A DNA stretch of 64,000 bases. Source: Flavobacterium araucananum (GTDB taxonomy: Bacteria > Bacteroidota > Bacteroidia > Flavobacteriales > Flavobacteriaceae). The DNA lies in assembly GCF_002222055.1 (NCBI RefSeq), contig NZ_MUGS01000003.1, forward strand, positions 1-64,000, read 5' to 3'. The notes under the pieces are model-generated. The model saw only the letters and a list, made by a program, of their open reading frames with translations, was not told the origin of the DNA and made no database searches. Shown piece by piece: positions 8,466 to 18,300 of the stretch. The position numbers were made by a program, and so were the translations under genes. The first letter of the stretch is position 1. The number at the start of each line of letters is the position of its first letter.

Positions 8466-9620
8466 TTATCTCAGCCAATTGCTCCCAAAAACTATATAAT
8501 ATGCCCAGTCTTCAGGGCCTTTTGCAACATCTACACCCATCCTGAGTTTAAACTTTCTGGCCAATAAATATCTAAAACCCGATCCGTAACTGTATACAAC
8601 CGGTTTGGCAAAAGCCTTATCCCATTCGTTAAAAGCACTTGCTACACCACCATATCCCATAAGACTCCATCTTCTGTACAAATCCCATCTAAATTCAGTT
8701 TCGAAAATCAAACTTGTTTTTCCCTGATATCTTCCTGCAGGAACTCCTCTTAAGTTTATTCCGGGCAGAAGATAAAACGGAGGTTTCCCAAAAGATTGTT
8801 CTCCCTCAATCCTAAGTCCGCCTATTAATTTTTTTGTTACCGGATAATATCCAATCGCAGATAAATTTAGACGCCAGGAATCATAATCACTTCCTATTGC
8901 GTTATCTGACCAGAAGAAATCAGATTGCAACCGTATCCCTTTATCAGGAGTAAAAATATTATCCCGACCATCAAACTGAATCGCTCCTCCCAATTGACTT
9001 ACGGTACTCTTTATATCTTTGGGTGTTGCAAAAGAAGGGAGATTTTCTGTTGGAAGATTAATATCAGAATTTAGAAAAAGATACTGTGGTCCGGCGCTCC
9101 ATTTTGGATTTCTAAATTGTCTGAGCCATTGGGTATAAAAGGCGTATGATTTAAAATTAAGCTTGAATTCTTTGTCATTTCCATTAGGCAAATTTTCGTA
9201 AAAGGAAAGATTCATGTCGCCATAACCTCCCATTACGCGGTATAAAATCCTTGATTTTATTAAACTTCCGGAACGAAATCCGCCAACCATCCAGCTTTTA
9301 TTCCCGGTATACATTCCAATTCCTCCCGTTATATCCGGGTTAATGAATCTTTTTTTGCCGTTTTCGTCAATTACCGGAGCATGTTTTTTAAGAAAAACCG
9401 GTACAATTGCACCTCCAATCCCCCCTAAAGCAGGCTCGGTGATAACTGTGGGAACGACAATAAAACCATGAGCATAAATAATATAATCGCTTAAATCGAA
9501 TGCGCCATCCAGAGAATCTTTTACCGTTATATGTGGTTTCTGCCCCATCATTGTGGTAAATGATAAAAGAACCAAAGTATTTAAAAGAACTAATTCCCTA
9601 AAGTGTTTTATGTTTTTCAT
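8466..9620 (-). CDS. BamA/TamA-like outer-membrane beta-barrel protein
   Basis: The product (384 residues from the chosen start) has a signal peptide beginning MKNIKHFRELVLLNTLVLL and ending near MMGQK. An upstream ATG at 9647 would place nine polar residues before it, so 9620 is preferred. The remainder is alternating aromatic beta-strands, with late strands typical of the bacterial surface antigen (D15/BamA barrel) family: GIRLQSDFFW, LPGINLRGVPAGRYQG, FETEFRWDLYRRW, and a terminal strand ending in W-L-R. No POTRA domain is present, so this is a barrel-only member. It is the last gene of the minus-strand run and 107 bp from the preceding barrel gene. Function unknown. Confidence 0.8.
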   Translation of the reverse strand: MKNIKHFRELVLLNTLVLLSFTTMMGQKPHITVKDSLDGAFDLSDYIIYAHGFIVVPTVITEPALGGIGGAIVPVFLKKHAPVIDENGKKRFINPDITGGIGMYTGNKSWMVGGFRSGSLIKSRILYRVMGGYGDMNLSFYENLPNGNDKEFKLNFKSYAFYTQWLRQFRNPKWSAGPQYLFLNSDINLPTENLPSFATPKDIKSTVSQLGGAIQFDGRDNIFTPDKGIRLQSDFFWSDNAIGSDYDSWRLNLSAIGYYPVTKKLIGGLRIEGEQSFGKPPFYLLPGINLRGVPAGRYQGKTSLIFETEFRWDLYRRWSLMGYGGVASAFNEWDKAFAKPVVYSYGSGFRYLLARKFKLRMGVDVAKGPEDWAYYIVFGSNWLR

Positions 9621-9726
9621 AGCCGAATCTGAATATTTATTTCTCATTTAAAATAATTTAGAATTTATCGCGTCCTTAAAAAACCATCAACTACAACCAA
9701 AAACAATCCTGAAACTGTCCTTAGAA

Positions 9727-10698
9727 TTATTCTTTTTTTAAACTAAAAACATGCGCCAGTGTTATAAAAAAGGTGTTGCCCTGAAATCTATTTACGGCAT
9801 TAACCTCAGCAATCCAGCGTAGTCCGGCAGAAGTACTGCAACCTATATGAAAATAATTGATTTCAGCTCCCAATCCGCCAACATGATCTTTATCTCCTTC
9901 GAGAACTCCAATAACCGGTAACGTAATTTTATCACTTGTCATTTTATATTGCAGGTAATAAATTAATCCGGCATTAATTATTGATTTTGGGGCTGTTTTT
10001 TCAGCATTCAAAACATAAAACGTTTTTCCTAAACCGCCTTCAATACTTAAAATGTCTCCCGTTTTAATATCTGTATCTTTCTTTTTTCCGTTTATTTCAT
10101 AAGAGGCTAAAGCCGAGAAATGAAAGGTCTTTTTATCATTAAAAAATACAGTTGTTCCGGCTGAAAACTCGTTCATAAACATTCCTAAACCGCTATTATC
10201 AGAAGCTCCGGCAGTAAATCGTCCTGTGGGCAAATACACTTGATAACTAAAAATAAAATCGGCTCTCTTTTGATGCCATCCTAATTGCAAAGGTTGCACA
10301 TACATATCTGTAAATGCGAGAGAATTTTTGGCATTTACATTATTTCCCTGAATGGTATTTGCTGCAAAAGCCAATAAAATACTTGCTCCGTAAGTAGCGC
10401 CTAAAATCTTAAAATCACTTACATAAGATGCTCCTGCTCCTGTGATTGTCATTGTTAAATCAGGATTTGCAATCGACTTGTCGCCATTGGCATTCCGCAA
10501 GGAAGAAGCCGTATAAAAATAACCCGGCACGTATACACTCAAGGTTTTTTCAGGTGTCTGAGTTCCTGATTGCAATCCCATAGCACCAAGAATATGACCT
10601 CCTTTTAGCTGTGCCTGACTAGAAAAACAAACGAACAGAAGTAATATGCTGTAAACTAATTTTATGGTTTGTCTTTTTATATTAAATTTCGTTTTCAT
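9727..10698 (-). CDS. MetA-pathway-of-phenol-degradation-like outer-membrane protein
   Basis: The 323-residue product has a signal peptide (cleavage after FSSQAQ near residue 30), then repeating amphipathic strands. The segments GGHILGAMGLQSGTQ, LGWHQKRADFIFSYQVYLPTGRF and LGAEINYFHIGCSTSAGLRW follow the pattern of the Phenol_MetA_deg barrel family, whose members are believed to pass hydrophobic or aromatic compounds over the outer membrane. It lies 60 bp after the AraC-type regulator gene, suggesting that the regulator and both barrels are one unit. Substrate is unknown; the family call is by pattern. Confidence 0.7.
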   Translation of the reverse strand: MKTKFNIKRQTIKLVYSILLLFVCFSSQAQLKGGHILGAMGLQSGTQTPEKTLSVYVPGYFYTASSLRNANGDKSIANPDLTMTITGAGASYVSDFKILGATYGASILLAFAANTIQGNNVNAKNSLAFTDMYVQPLQLGWHQKRADFIFSYQVYLPTGRFTAGASDNSGLGMFMNEFSAGTTVFFNDKKTFHFSALASYEINGKKKDTDIKTGDILSIEGGLGKTFYVLNAEKTAPKSIINAGLIYYLQYKMTSDKITLPVIGVLEGDKDHVGGLGAEINYFHIGCSTSAGLRWIAEVNAVNRFQGNTFFITLAHVFSLKKE

Positions 10699-10757
10699 AG
10701 TTACTTTTTTAAAAATTAATGAGATACCATCCCTTCATTTTACAAACTATTCTTTGT

Positions 10758-11945
10758 TTAGTTTGAAGCTTGCTTAAAATAATAAGCACTGGTTTTCTCC
10801 GGACTAATTCTAATTACTTTAAAATATTCAGATGGTGATTTTCCGGTATGTTTTATAAAAGCCCTAAAACAGGTTGTTCTGGATTTAAACCCAGATCCCC
10901 ACGCCATACCTTCGAGTGATAAATCTTTCCATTCAGGATCGTTTATTTTTTCTTTAAAATATTCTATCCTTTTTAAGTTTACGTAATCCTGAAAATGAAG
11001 ATTAAATTCTGAATTGATTAAGTTTGAAATGTGATGTACTGATATTCCGCTTTCATCAGCGATATCGCGTATTACTAAATCTTTTTTCAAGAAGAGCTCT
11101 TTCGATTCAAAAATGCTGTCTAATTTATTGAGGTATAGTAATCTTTTTTCCAGCGTTAATTCTTTAACCAGTGGCAAAGTCGTTTTACTTTCGTTTGTGG
11201 TTACGATTTCTAATCTTTTTTCGATAAACTCAGAAGTTTCATTTATATCGTAAAAAATTTGAGGTTTAAAATAAAGCCAGCTTACTGTAAAAATCAAAAC
11301 AGATGATATTAATATGTAGCAGGAAAAATCAACTCTTTGTACTTGCGTAATTAAAAAATAATGCACAAAAAGTGTTGAGAACAAAAACAATATCATCAAG
11401 TTATAAACTCTGATCCAGCTTAAAACCTTCATTTTATTAAAATGATTTTCTTTGAATTTTTTCAAATCATAATTCAAAATCATCATAGTTTGGCAAAAAG
11501 CATACAAGAGCCAAACGGTTAAACTTAGCATCGAAAAAGGGCTACTTGTTTTGGCAGAGATGTAATGAATCAACTGAAGATCCATATAATTTCCAATCCA
11601 TACAAAAAGCGTTAAGCTAAAATAGATCATAAAGGGTAAAAAATGCAGCCAGTCGTACTTTCTAAATATTCGATTAGAAAATAAAATACTTCGTACATAT
11701 AAAAAAGCAGAGGGCGCAACTAGAAAAATGAATGATTTTGTGATCATAAATAAATCCGGAAAATCTTTGAACCCATTTGCTGATAAGTAAAAATTGTATA
11801 CACTTACTACTGCCAGACTAAACAAAAAGAGTCCCAGAAAAAAACTTTTTGAGTAATTTTTTCTCGAAAAAAGAACCATAAAGGATGTCGCAAAACCAAC
11901 TATTGTAGCTATAAAAAAGAAAAGCGAAAGTATTATATCGATCAT
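10758..11945 (-). CDS. Membrane-anchored AraC-type regulator
   Basis: The 395-residue protein has about seven hydrophobic segments in the first 225 residues, followed by a linker and a C-terminal AraC helix-turn-helix region (about 285-385) containing ISVHHISNLINSEF and WGSGFKSRTTCFRAFIKHTGKSP. This 7TM-HTH architecture is common in Bacteroidota and suggests that a signal is sensed in the inner membrane. It sits in the same direction as the neighbouring barrel genes and downstream of the sulfatase operon, so it is a candidate regulator for either. Ligand unknown. Confidence 0.9.
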   Translation of the reverse strand: MIDIILSLFFFIATIVGFATSFMVLFSRKNYSKSFFLGLFLFSLAVVSVYNFYLSANGFKDFPDLFMITKSFIFLVAPSAFLYVRSILFSNRIFRKYDWLHFLPFMIYFSLTLFVWIGNYMDLQLIHYISAKTSSPFSMLSLTVWLLYAFCQTMMILNYDLKKFKENHFNKMKVLSWIRVYNLMILFLFSTLFVHYFLITQVQRVDFSCYILISSVLIFTVSWLYFKPQIFYDINETSEFIEKRLEIVTTNESKTTLPLVKELTLEKRLLYLNKLDSIFESKELFLKKDLVIRDIADESGISVHHISNLINSEFNLHFQDYVNLKRIEYFKEKINDPEWKDLSLEGMAWGSGFKSRTTCFRAFIKHTGKSPSEYFKVIRISPEKTSAYYFKQASN

Positions 11946-12085
11946 GAGCTTTAAGCTTAATTTATTTAGTTTATTCCTTTTCCTTTTAAAATAAATTTAA
12001 AAAAGAAAGTTTCTCTATAATTGCTATAGCACTGTACTTATCTGCCAGGAGATAAGTACAGCTGCTTTACAACAATTATTTTAAG

Positions 12086-12667
12086 CTATTTTTTTACCAA
12101 TCCGGGAGGAAAACCTGCGAGAATTTTTTTGATTGAGTTCGAAACAAATTCTTCGGGATTGTCTGGCTTACTATCGATTTGAGCATTACCGATTCCTTGC
12201 CAAACCAGTTTTTGAGTTTTCGAAGATACAATATCAATTACCAGAGAACCATCAACATAATCGTAAGTATTAAATGTTGTATTGGCATTTCCCATCATTG
12301 CGCCGCCGCCCCAATATCCATACGGACGGTACATTCCGCCATAACCATAAAAGTCGGTGTTTGCAGATACTGATGTTTTATTTTTTAATATGGTTACTGC
12401 GTTTACTTTTAAATCCGGATTTGTAGTGGTTTCTGTAAAACCTTTACTAATAAGTTCTGCACGAATTGCCTTTGTAATGCGGTCAACATTTAATTGATTT
12501 ATCTGGCCTTCCTGTGCTTTTAAATCATAAAAGGCAAAAGTTTTATATTCGCTAAAATTAGCCGAATGATCATAATCAGTGGTAACTTTTACAGTTGGAG
12601 AGCAGCTGTAAACTAAACCCAAAAATAAAATTGGGATTATACGAAGATTCTTTCTTTTAATATTCAT
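12086..12667 (-). CDS. DUF4136 lipoprotein
   Basis: The 193-residue product begins with a lipoprotein signal (hydrophobic stretch ending VYSCSP, Cys22). The DUF4136 pattern follows: VTTDYDHSANFSEYKTFAFYD, then a helix RAELISKGF, a PDLKVNA strand, a glycine/tyrosine-rich loop (FYGYGGMYRPYGYWGGG), GSLVIDIVSS, KLVWQG and a closing KILAGFPP. Members are small envelope lipoproteins of unknown function. It lies 140 bp from the regulator gene downstream and about 400 bp from the DUF2252 gene upstream, so it may have its own promoter. Confidence 0.88.
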   Translation of the reverse strand: MNIKRKNLRIIPILFLGLVYSCSPTVKVTTDYDHSANFSEYKTFAFYDLKAQEGQINQLNVDRITKAIRAELISKGFTETTTNPDLKVNAVTILKNKTSVSANTDFYGYGGMYRPYGYWGGGAMMGNANTTFNTYDYVDGSLVIDIVSSKTQKLVWQGIGNAQIDSKPDNPEEFVSNSIKKILAGFPPGLVKK

Positions 12668-12948
12668 TTTGTGGTATTTAAATTAATGATTAAAATTTGT
12701 TTACTGGAAATTCTTAAAATCGTGCTTAAATCCTGAATATGGCGGAAATCGTATTAAATAATTGCCTGTTTTTACACAAATAACTATCATTCAATACCTT
12801 AGTATATATTCAAAGATAAATTATTTTATTTAATTGACATGTACAAATACAAAAATTCTTACTTATTTACTCAGAGCACATTCTTTAGGATTAAAAAAAA
12901 ATCTACTGTAAGCGTTTTAATGTTTGTTTTTCTTGCACAACAACATAA
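12668..12948. other. AT-rich intergenic stretch
   Basis: No gene-like frame, terminator or dyad is evident between the DUF4136 start and the small frame at 12949. With that small frame it makes up the 409-bp gap that ends the seven-gene operon and should contain the DUF4136 promoter. Confidence 0.4.
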
Positions 12949-13047
12949 CTATCCTGACCCTCGATAGTAGAAAACTGTTCCGGAAACATTGTTTGCTGTG
13001 ATTGCTAACATCACAAAGCCCATCAAAAACAAAAACTTTTTACTCAT
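12949..13047 (-). CDS. Possible 32-residue signal-peptide-like ORF
   Basis: An ATG frame of 32 codons starts 30 bp after the DUF2252 stop. It reads as a lysine-led hydrophobic segment (MSKKFLFLMGFVMLAITA) followed by NNVSGTVFYYRGSG and a TAG. This is the shape of a signal peptide with a short mature part, so it may be a secreted small peptide or the surviving start of a broken secreted protein. No relative is known to me. The case for it rests only on composition and its position at the end of an operon. Confidence 0.3.
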   Translation of the reverse strand: MSKKFLFLMGFVMLAITANNVSGTVFYYRGSG

Positions 13048-13076
13048 AAATTCTATTTTTATTAATTAATAAAAGG

Positions 13077-14477
13077 TCAGATTTCTGTAGAAATTGGCAA
13101 TCTTCCCTCTTTTATCGCTTCTAGCATTTTATCATAATCTGAATCGTTTTGATTGGCATACGCAATAGAGAATTTCGAGATTGCATTGGCAAACTCATTA
13201 CTTTTTCCCATATAGCCCGATAATACTGAGGGATCTCCTGTACGCGCATGTGCTCTGGCAAGTGCCCATCCGCAAGCTTTAGCATAATCATTAATGTTTT
13301 TGGATTTCATAATTTCAAGAACCGGTTTTACTTTGGCATCCCGAAGCTGACGGATATAAAAAAACTTATCGTTGTCGTCATTTGTCCATCCTAAAAACAT
13401 ATCCGAAGCAGATTGCATTAACCTCTGCCCCCGCACAATTCGCTCGCCCTGATGTGAGTATTTGCCTTTGGCTTTTACATTTGCTTCAAGCACGCTTTTT
13501 CTTGCTTCTTTAAACTGTAAAAAAATAGGTTCTCCCGTAGCCGACATTAATAAACTAATTCCGCAAAGGGTTCCGACACTTCCTACGCCTACCACCTTGA
13601 TCGCCAGATCATGCAAACTGTACCTGCTTAACAATACTTTTTTTTCATCAGACAATGTTTTTAGATAGCGCTTGTGTATGGTTTCGGCTTCAAGCAAAAT
13701 TCGTTTTCCCTCTTCTCCTGTTGGATGAAATATCAATGGCGGATCATCTTTTATTCTAGCCTGTGATCCCTCCTGATACGTCATCTTTGCAAATTCTTTT
13801 TCGTGTGCCGTATATTCAGCTGCTTTCTTAATTCGTTTTTTCTGAAATGATTTTATCTCTTCGTCTCCCCCTTTTTCTATAAGTTCTGCGAGATCAATAT
13901 GAGCATACCAAATTTGAAGTGCAGATAGTTTACTGTATTCCAGCATGTGTCTTTTGTAACTATCGGCAACATTCCAGGCAAATTCTTTGCAGGTTTTGTT
14001 TGAAAATTTTCTCCATCTTCCCGCAATTACAAAACTTGCGGCAAGTCTTTTTAAATCCCACTCCCAAGGTCCGGGAAATGTTTCATCAAAATCATTAATA
14101 TCAAAAACCAACTTACGTTCCGGAGTAGCAAATCCGCCAAAATTCATTAAGTGACAATCGCCACAAAGCTGAAGATCAATTCCTGTATTTGGTGTTTGGG
14201 CTAAATCGGCAGCCATAATTGCAGCAGCTCCTCTAAAAAATGCAAATGGCGACTCCATCATTCGACTGTATCGAATAGGAAGCAAATTTTCTATTCTTCC
14301 AATACTTGTCTCTATTAAAATTTCTACCGGATCTTTCCGATCTTCCGCAGGGTTCCACTCCTGATGAACAGAGCGTGGCGTAACTTTTCTAATCGCAACT
14401 CCCTCATCAAAGCGCTGTGTCTTTGATACTGCCGGATCAAATCTGTTTTCGCTCATTTCTTTGAATTCGTCAGTCAT
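13077..14477 (-). CDS. DUF2252 family protein
   Basis: The 466-residue soluble protein shows the DUF2252 blocks in order: RYSRMMESPFAFFRGAA near residue 85, LQLCGDCHLMNFGGF near 120, VFDINDFDETFPGPWEWDLKRLAAS near 145, and a late WALARAHARTGDP near 405. The GDxHxxNFG and DxNDFD boxes resemble the catalytic and metal-binding loops of aminoglycoside-phosphotransferase-like kinases, so an ATP-dependent small-molecule kinase is a reasonable but unproven guess. There is no signal peptide, unlike most other products of this operon. It is separated from the DUF2490 gene by 11 bp. Confidence 0.92.
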   Translation of the reverse strand: MTDEFKEMSENRFDPAVSKTQRFDEGVAIRKVTPRSVHQEWNPAEDRKDPVEILIETSIGRIENLLPIRYSRMMESPFAFFRGAAAIMAADLAQTPNTGIDLQLCGDCHLMNFGGFATPERKLVFDINDFDETFPGPWEWDLKRLAASFVIAGRWRKFSNKTCKEFAWNVADSYKRHMLEYSKLSALQIWYAHIDLAELIEKGGDEEIKSFQKKRIKKAAEYTAHEKEFAKMTYQEGSQARIKDDPPLIFHPTGEEGKRILLEAETIHKRYLKTLSDEKKVLLSRYSLHDLAIKVVGVGSVGTLCGISLLMSATGEPIFLQFKEARKSVLEANVKAKGKYSHQGERIVRGQRLMQSASDMFLGWTNDDNDKFFYIRQLRDAKVKPVLEIMKSKNINDYAKACGWALARAHARTGDPSVLSGYMGKSNEFANAISKFSIAYANQNDSDYDKMLEAIKEGRLPISTEI

Positions 14478-14488
14478 CTCTTTTAATT

Positions 14489-15262
14489 TTATTTTCTTTT
14501 AAAAGGCAAATCTGTCGTAAGGGTAATCCGGAACGTATGATTCATTCTGCTAAAACCACTTTCTGTATCCGGTGATTTCCAGAAAATCTGATTCATATAC
14601 CCTAATTCCAATCGTATTTCTCGACGTTTATCAAGACTATAAGCAGTTCCTGCATACAATCTGTTTTGATCGAAATAATTTTCGTTTCCACTGGCCGCAT
14701 TGGTTCTTATATGAACTTCATCATAAAAAACAGCTGCCCATCTTTCTTTAAACCATAATTGATATCGAATTTGGTATCTAAATGTGTTTTCGAATTTGTA
14801 ATAATCAAAATGATTGCCTGCGCTATAGGGGTAATCTTTTCTACCCAACCAGCGTTGCTCCATTCTAAAACGTTGTGACCAAACTTCGTTTCCTTCTTTT
14901 TTGACAATACGCCAAATAAATTGTTCATAAATTCTGTAATCAGGATTATTGTAGGGTAATGAAATCTCATCATAAGGCAAATCCCATTGATAAGCAATAC
15001 CTGCTCCTAGCCGATTTCCGTTTTTAAGATAATAATTGGCTCCTGCTCTATAAAAAGATCCCTGAAGTTCTGATACAAAATCATTTCCTTTTGAATATCC
15101 TTCTAATAACAACCCCCATCTTCCGTCTTCTTTAAAAGGCAAATACATTTCATATCCTACCCAGGCCGCAACATTTTGAGCCATTTTTTGAGCATTTATT
15201 TTTTCGCTACAACAAAGAGTCAATACAATTAAAATAAACAGGGTTTTATAAATATTCTTCAT
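14489..15262 (-). CDS. DUF2490 outer-membrane protein
   Basis: The 257-residue product has a signal peptide (cleavage near KINAQ, residue 25), then WVGYEMYLPFKEDGRWGLLLEG, a run of beta-strands, QRFRMEQRWL, FRYQIRYQLW and YDEVHIRT, which is the DUF2490 pattern of a small barrel. The C-terminus FRITLTTDLPFKRK is a final strand. It lies 11 bp upstream of the DUF2252 gene and 44 bp after the nearer DUF1254 gene in the operon. Function unknown. Confidence 0.85.
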   Translation of the reverse strand: MKNIYKTLFILIVLTLCCSEKINAQKMAQNVAAWVGYEMYLPFKEDGRWGLLLEGYSKGNDFVSELQGSFYRAGANYYLKNGNRLGAGIAYQWDLPYDEISLPYNNPDYRIYEQFIWRIVKKEGNEVWSQRFRMEQRWLGRKDYPYSAGNHFDYYKFENTFRYQIRYQLWFKERWAAVFYDEVHIRTNAASGNENYFDQNRLYAGTAYSLDKRREIRLELGYMNQIFWKSPDTESGFSRMNHTFRITLTTDLPFKRK

Positions 15263-15306
15263 GGGATCAATCAGATTAATTATTTAAATGAACTCTGGAA
15301 TAGCTT

Positions 15307-16779
15307 TTATTTCAATTCTTTAATATCATCCATTTTCCAGCTTTTATCAAAATAAGCTTCTGTTGGTCCGTAAAAACGCATATAAGTAAACCAATGTTTT
15401 CCGGGTAAAGTTTGTACCCAGTTTTTCTCTTTTCCGGCAGGCGCTTTTGGTCCAAAATACAAGTCAACAGATCCATCAGCATTTTTTATAAGATCCTTAC
15501 GGGAAGATAAATCGGCATTTTGTTGCGGATTATCTATCAAACAACGTGTTGTCGAATCATAAATCGTAATTGACCAGAAATTAACTGCCGGAGGATTTGC
15601 CGGAACATTTAGTGTATAATTTTTAGCTCCGTCTAACCAATTTCCGTTATTATCAAAATAAGAACCTAAATAAGCCTGACCTACATTTGGTATCTTGGTA
15701 ATCATGGCTTTTGAGTACGTAACGGCTTCGTAGAAATAAGACGTTCTCTCAAAAAATTCATCATAATTATCGGCATGCTGAGACGGATCTTTTATAATCA
15801 TTACATAATCCCATTTTTTATCTGGCCAGTGTTTTACATCCTTAAAACGTTTATTAAAAGAATTTGCCATTGCCATTTGTTGTCCTTTTGTAGCAGCTGC
15901 AATCAAAATTTTCTTTTGACGTTCATTTGGAGCAAAAGGTTTTCCTTTTTCTATTCCCAAGTTTCTAAGCCAAGCCATAAAAAAGCGATCACGATCTTGT
16001 ACAGGTTCATTTTGTAAAATAGCATGAAGGCGTTCCCAATAAGCAATCCCGGAAGGCTGAATTCCTAACCATTTTTTCCCCGCTGGTGGTCTAACTATGT
16101 TTGTAGGTGTAGGATTAGCGCGTTTATCATAAGGATAAATTTTTACTTGTTTTACTAATGTTTCTGTAACTTTTGGATCAGGATCTAAAGCTCTAAAACC
16201 AAAAAACATATTTACCGTATTACAAGGAACTATAAAATATCCTGCTGGTTTAAAGTCTTTCATTGTTGGAGGTACTAAAATATATTTACCTCCTTTTCCT
16301 TTATCGGGGCCCATTTCTCCAATTACAGCTTGTTCTCGTTGCCAAAAATCTGCTAATCCTCCTGCAGTATGTCCGGATGGCATTTCGATGACTGTTGGTC
16401 CGTTTGCAACAAGATCTATAAATGTCATGATATAAGGAGTTGTAGCATTTGCTGTAAGTATTCCTAATCGATCATTATATGAATTGTAAAGTACAAGATC
16501 ATTGCTTGTTGCTTTAAAATTTTTGTAATGTTGTTGTTGCCATTCGGCGAAAGCCACAATTGGTAATCCCCATAAATAAGTTTGAGTTGCTTGTTGAAAA
16601 TCCATTTCGTCAAACAATGCCGGAATAGATTCTTTAGAAGGCAGTTCTCCATCGAGTTTTACTTCAGTTCCTGATTTCGAAACTGATACTGATTCAACAT
16701 TTTCTATTGTCTTTTTTTCACATCCAGCATTTAATATCAATAAGACAAAAGATATAATAAATAGTGATTTCTTTTTCAT
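15307..16779 (-). CDS. DUF1254/DUF1214 lipoprotein (copy 1)
   Basis: From the chosen start (MKKKSLFIISFVLL) the product is 490 residues with a lipobox at LNAGCEKK. An upstream ATG at 16797 adds six residues before the signal and is less likely. The N-terminal half carries the DUF1254 region (WGLPIVAFAEWQQQHYK, then GNRLGILTANATTPYI-like segments, LVANGPTVIEMPSG) and the C-terminal part the DUF1214 beta domain (VNFWSITIYDSTTRCLIDNPQ, DGSVDLYFGPKAPAGKEKNW). It is a paralogue of the next gene upstream, 30 bp away. The family is widespread and biochemically uncharacterised; a periplasmic or surface-attached role follows from the signal. Confidence 0.9.
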   Translation of the reverse strand: MKKKSLFIISFVLLILNAGCEKKTIENVESVSVSKSGTEVKLDGELPSKESIPALFDEMDFQQATQTYLWGLPIVAFAEWQQQHYKNFKATSNDLVLYNSYNDRLGILTANATTPYIMTFIDLVANGPTVIEMPSGHTAGGLADFWQREQAVIGEMGPDKGKGGKYILVPPTMKDFKPAGYFIVPCNTVNMFFGFRALDPDPKVTETLVKQVKIYPYDKRANPTPTNIVRPPAGKKWLGIQPSGIAYWERLHAILQNEPVQDRDRFFMAWLRNLGIEKGKPFAPNERQKKILIAAATKGQQMAMANSFNKRFKDVKHWPDKKWDYVMIIKDPSQHADNYDEFFERTSYFYEAVTYSKAMITKIPNVGQAYLGSYFDNNGNWLDGAKNYTLNVPANPPAVNFWSITIYDSTTRCLIDNPQQNADLSSRKDLIKNADGSVDLYFGPKAPAGKEKNWVQTLPGKHWFTYMRFYGPTEAYFDKSWKMDDIKELK

Positions 16780-16809
16780 AATTTTTATTTTTTGCAAAAG
16801 GGTTAAACT

Positions 16810-18261
16810 TTACTTTACTTCCTCAACATCTCCCATTTTCCATGTTTTATCAAAAAATCCTTTTTCAGGACCGTAGAAACGAGCCAGTAATTCAAATTTT
16901 CTTTTTGAATTTGTCGGAACCCAATTCGATTCTTTACCCGCAGGAGCTTTGGCGCCAAAGTAGATATCTACCGAACCATCACTGTTTTTTTTAAGTCCGG
17001 GCGATGTAGAAGCTCGGCTAAAATATTTAGTCCCTAAAATTAAAGCATGCGTTTCACGATCGTAGGCTGTTACAGACCAATATAATTTTACGGGAACTTT
17101 GGGAGGCAAATGCAGTTTGTATAATTTTGAACCTTCCAGCGGCTGATTTTCCTTATCTCTTGGACTCATTAAATAATACTGCCCCGCTCCTATATGTTTT
17201 GCACTGAAATAAGCAATTGAATAACTTACCGCTCTTTCATCAACAGGATACATATTAGGTATCTCATAGTTTGCCATAATTGATTTGGCAAAATCAGGAA
17301 ATGCAGGCAATGACCAGTGCGTGCCTTCATAAAAAGGCTGTGCAAAAATCCTTTCATATTTTTTATCAATCCAACTGTGCGCATCTTTGATTGCTGCATT
17401 AAGAATTTCTTTTCTTCGGGTATCAGCCTGAAAAGTTTTTCCTTTTTCAATTCCAATAGATTTTAACTGATCGATCATAATCAAATCTCTTGTTAACCAT
17501 GGTTCTCTTTGAATAAACTGATTCAAAACTTCAAAAAAGTGAAAATCGTACGGAATTATATTCCCAAACGGAACATCAATTAAATCAACAAAGGTTGTTG
17601 CCGGTGGATTATCAGCCTTAGAAAGTGGATAAATTTTTACTTTCTTTCCGTAATCAACTGCTCTTTTAAGATCATTTAGACTTCCGTCCGTTAGATTTGA
17701 ACGAAGGATTGCATAACCTGTATAAGTAGATGATGGCATTGGAATGTAACCTATCGGAATTGCTTCTTTATAATTCGGTGGCAAAATAAGGTATCTACCC
17801 CCTTTTCCTTTATCTAAGCCTGCAGGACCAATATCTTCTATAGCGGTTTGCCAACTATCATCTAAACTACCAGTAAGCGAAGAACTACCTTCGACTTGCG
17901 GAATTTCTAAAACAACCGGACCTTGTCTTGTATCATAAAAAGGATTAATATAAATAACATCCGGATTAGGCGTCAAAGTCTGATTTTTCGAGCTAATCAA
18001 TTTAGACCAATAAATAATCTGGTTATAATCTCCTCTTACTTTTATAAGACTTTCATGCATTAATTCTGAATTTACAGCAGGCATTCCCCAAATAACAGCT
18101 TGAATTGCTCTATTGTAAATTAATTGTTCTTCAAAATTTACAGGTTTAAATACTGTTGTCTTTGTAGTATCTGTAACGGCTATTGTTTCATTTTTTGTTG
18201 TTGAATTGGTGCATGACACCAAACAACTCATTATTGCAATTGATAAAATTTTTGATTTCAT
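16810..18261 (-). CDS. DUF1254/DUF1214 lipoprotein (copy 2)
   Basis: The 483-residue protein has a lipobox at SCLVSCTN (about Cys17), a DUF1254 region (WGMPAVNSELMHES, NPDVIYINPFYDTRQGPVVLEIP) and a DUF1214 region (KLYWSVTAYDRETHALI, DGSVDIYFGAKAPAGKESNW). The closing GDVEEVK parallels the closing DDIKELK of copy 1. The two copies are clearly homologous yet diverged, suggesting an old duplication with separate roles rather than recent amplification. It is 39 bp downstream of the beta-barrel gene at 18301. Confidence 0.9.
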   Translation of the reverse strand: MKSKILSIAIMSCLVSCTNSTTKNETIAVTDTTKTTVFKPVNFEEQLIYNRAIQAVIWGMPAVNSELMHESLIKVRGDYNQIIYWSKLISSKNQTLTPNPDVIYINPFYDTRQGPVVLEIPQVEGSSSLTGSLDDSWQTAIEDIGPAGLDKGKGGRYLILPPNYKEAIPIGYIPMPSSTYTGYAILRSNLTDGSLNDLKRAVDYGKKVKIYPLSKADNPPATTFVDLIDVPFGNIIPYDFHFFEVLNQFIQREPWLTRDLIMIDQLKSIGIEKGKTFQADTRRKEILNAAIKDAHSWIDKKYERIFAQPFYEGTHWSLPAFPDFAKSIMANYEIPNMYPVDERAVSYSIAYFSAKHIGAGQYYLMSPRDKENQPLEGSKLYKLHLPPKVPVKLYWSVTAYDRETHALILGTKYFSRASTSPGLKKNSDGSVDIYFGAKAPAGKESNWVPTNSKRKFELLARFYGPEKGFFDKTWKMGDVEEVK

Positions 18262-18300
18262 GTCTTGTTTTTTGATAATGAGTGAAACTTAGAAGTAATT

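Noticed and set aside
8358..8567. 69-residue plus-strand frame
   Set aside because: It spans the inverted repeat and runs antisense into the barrel gene.
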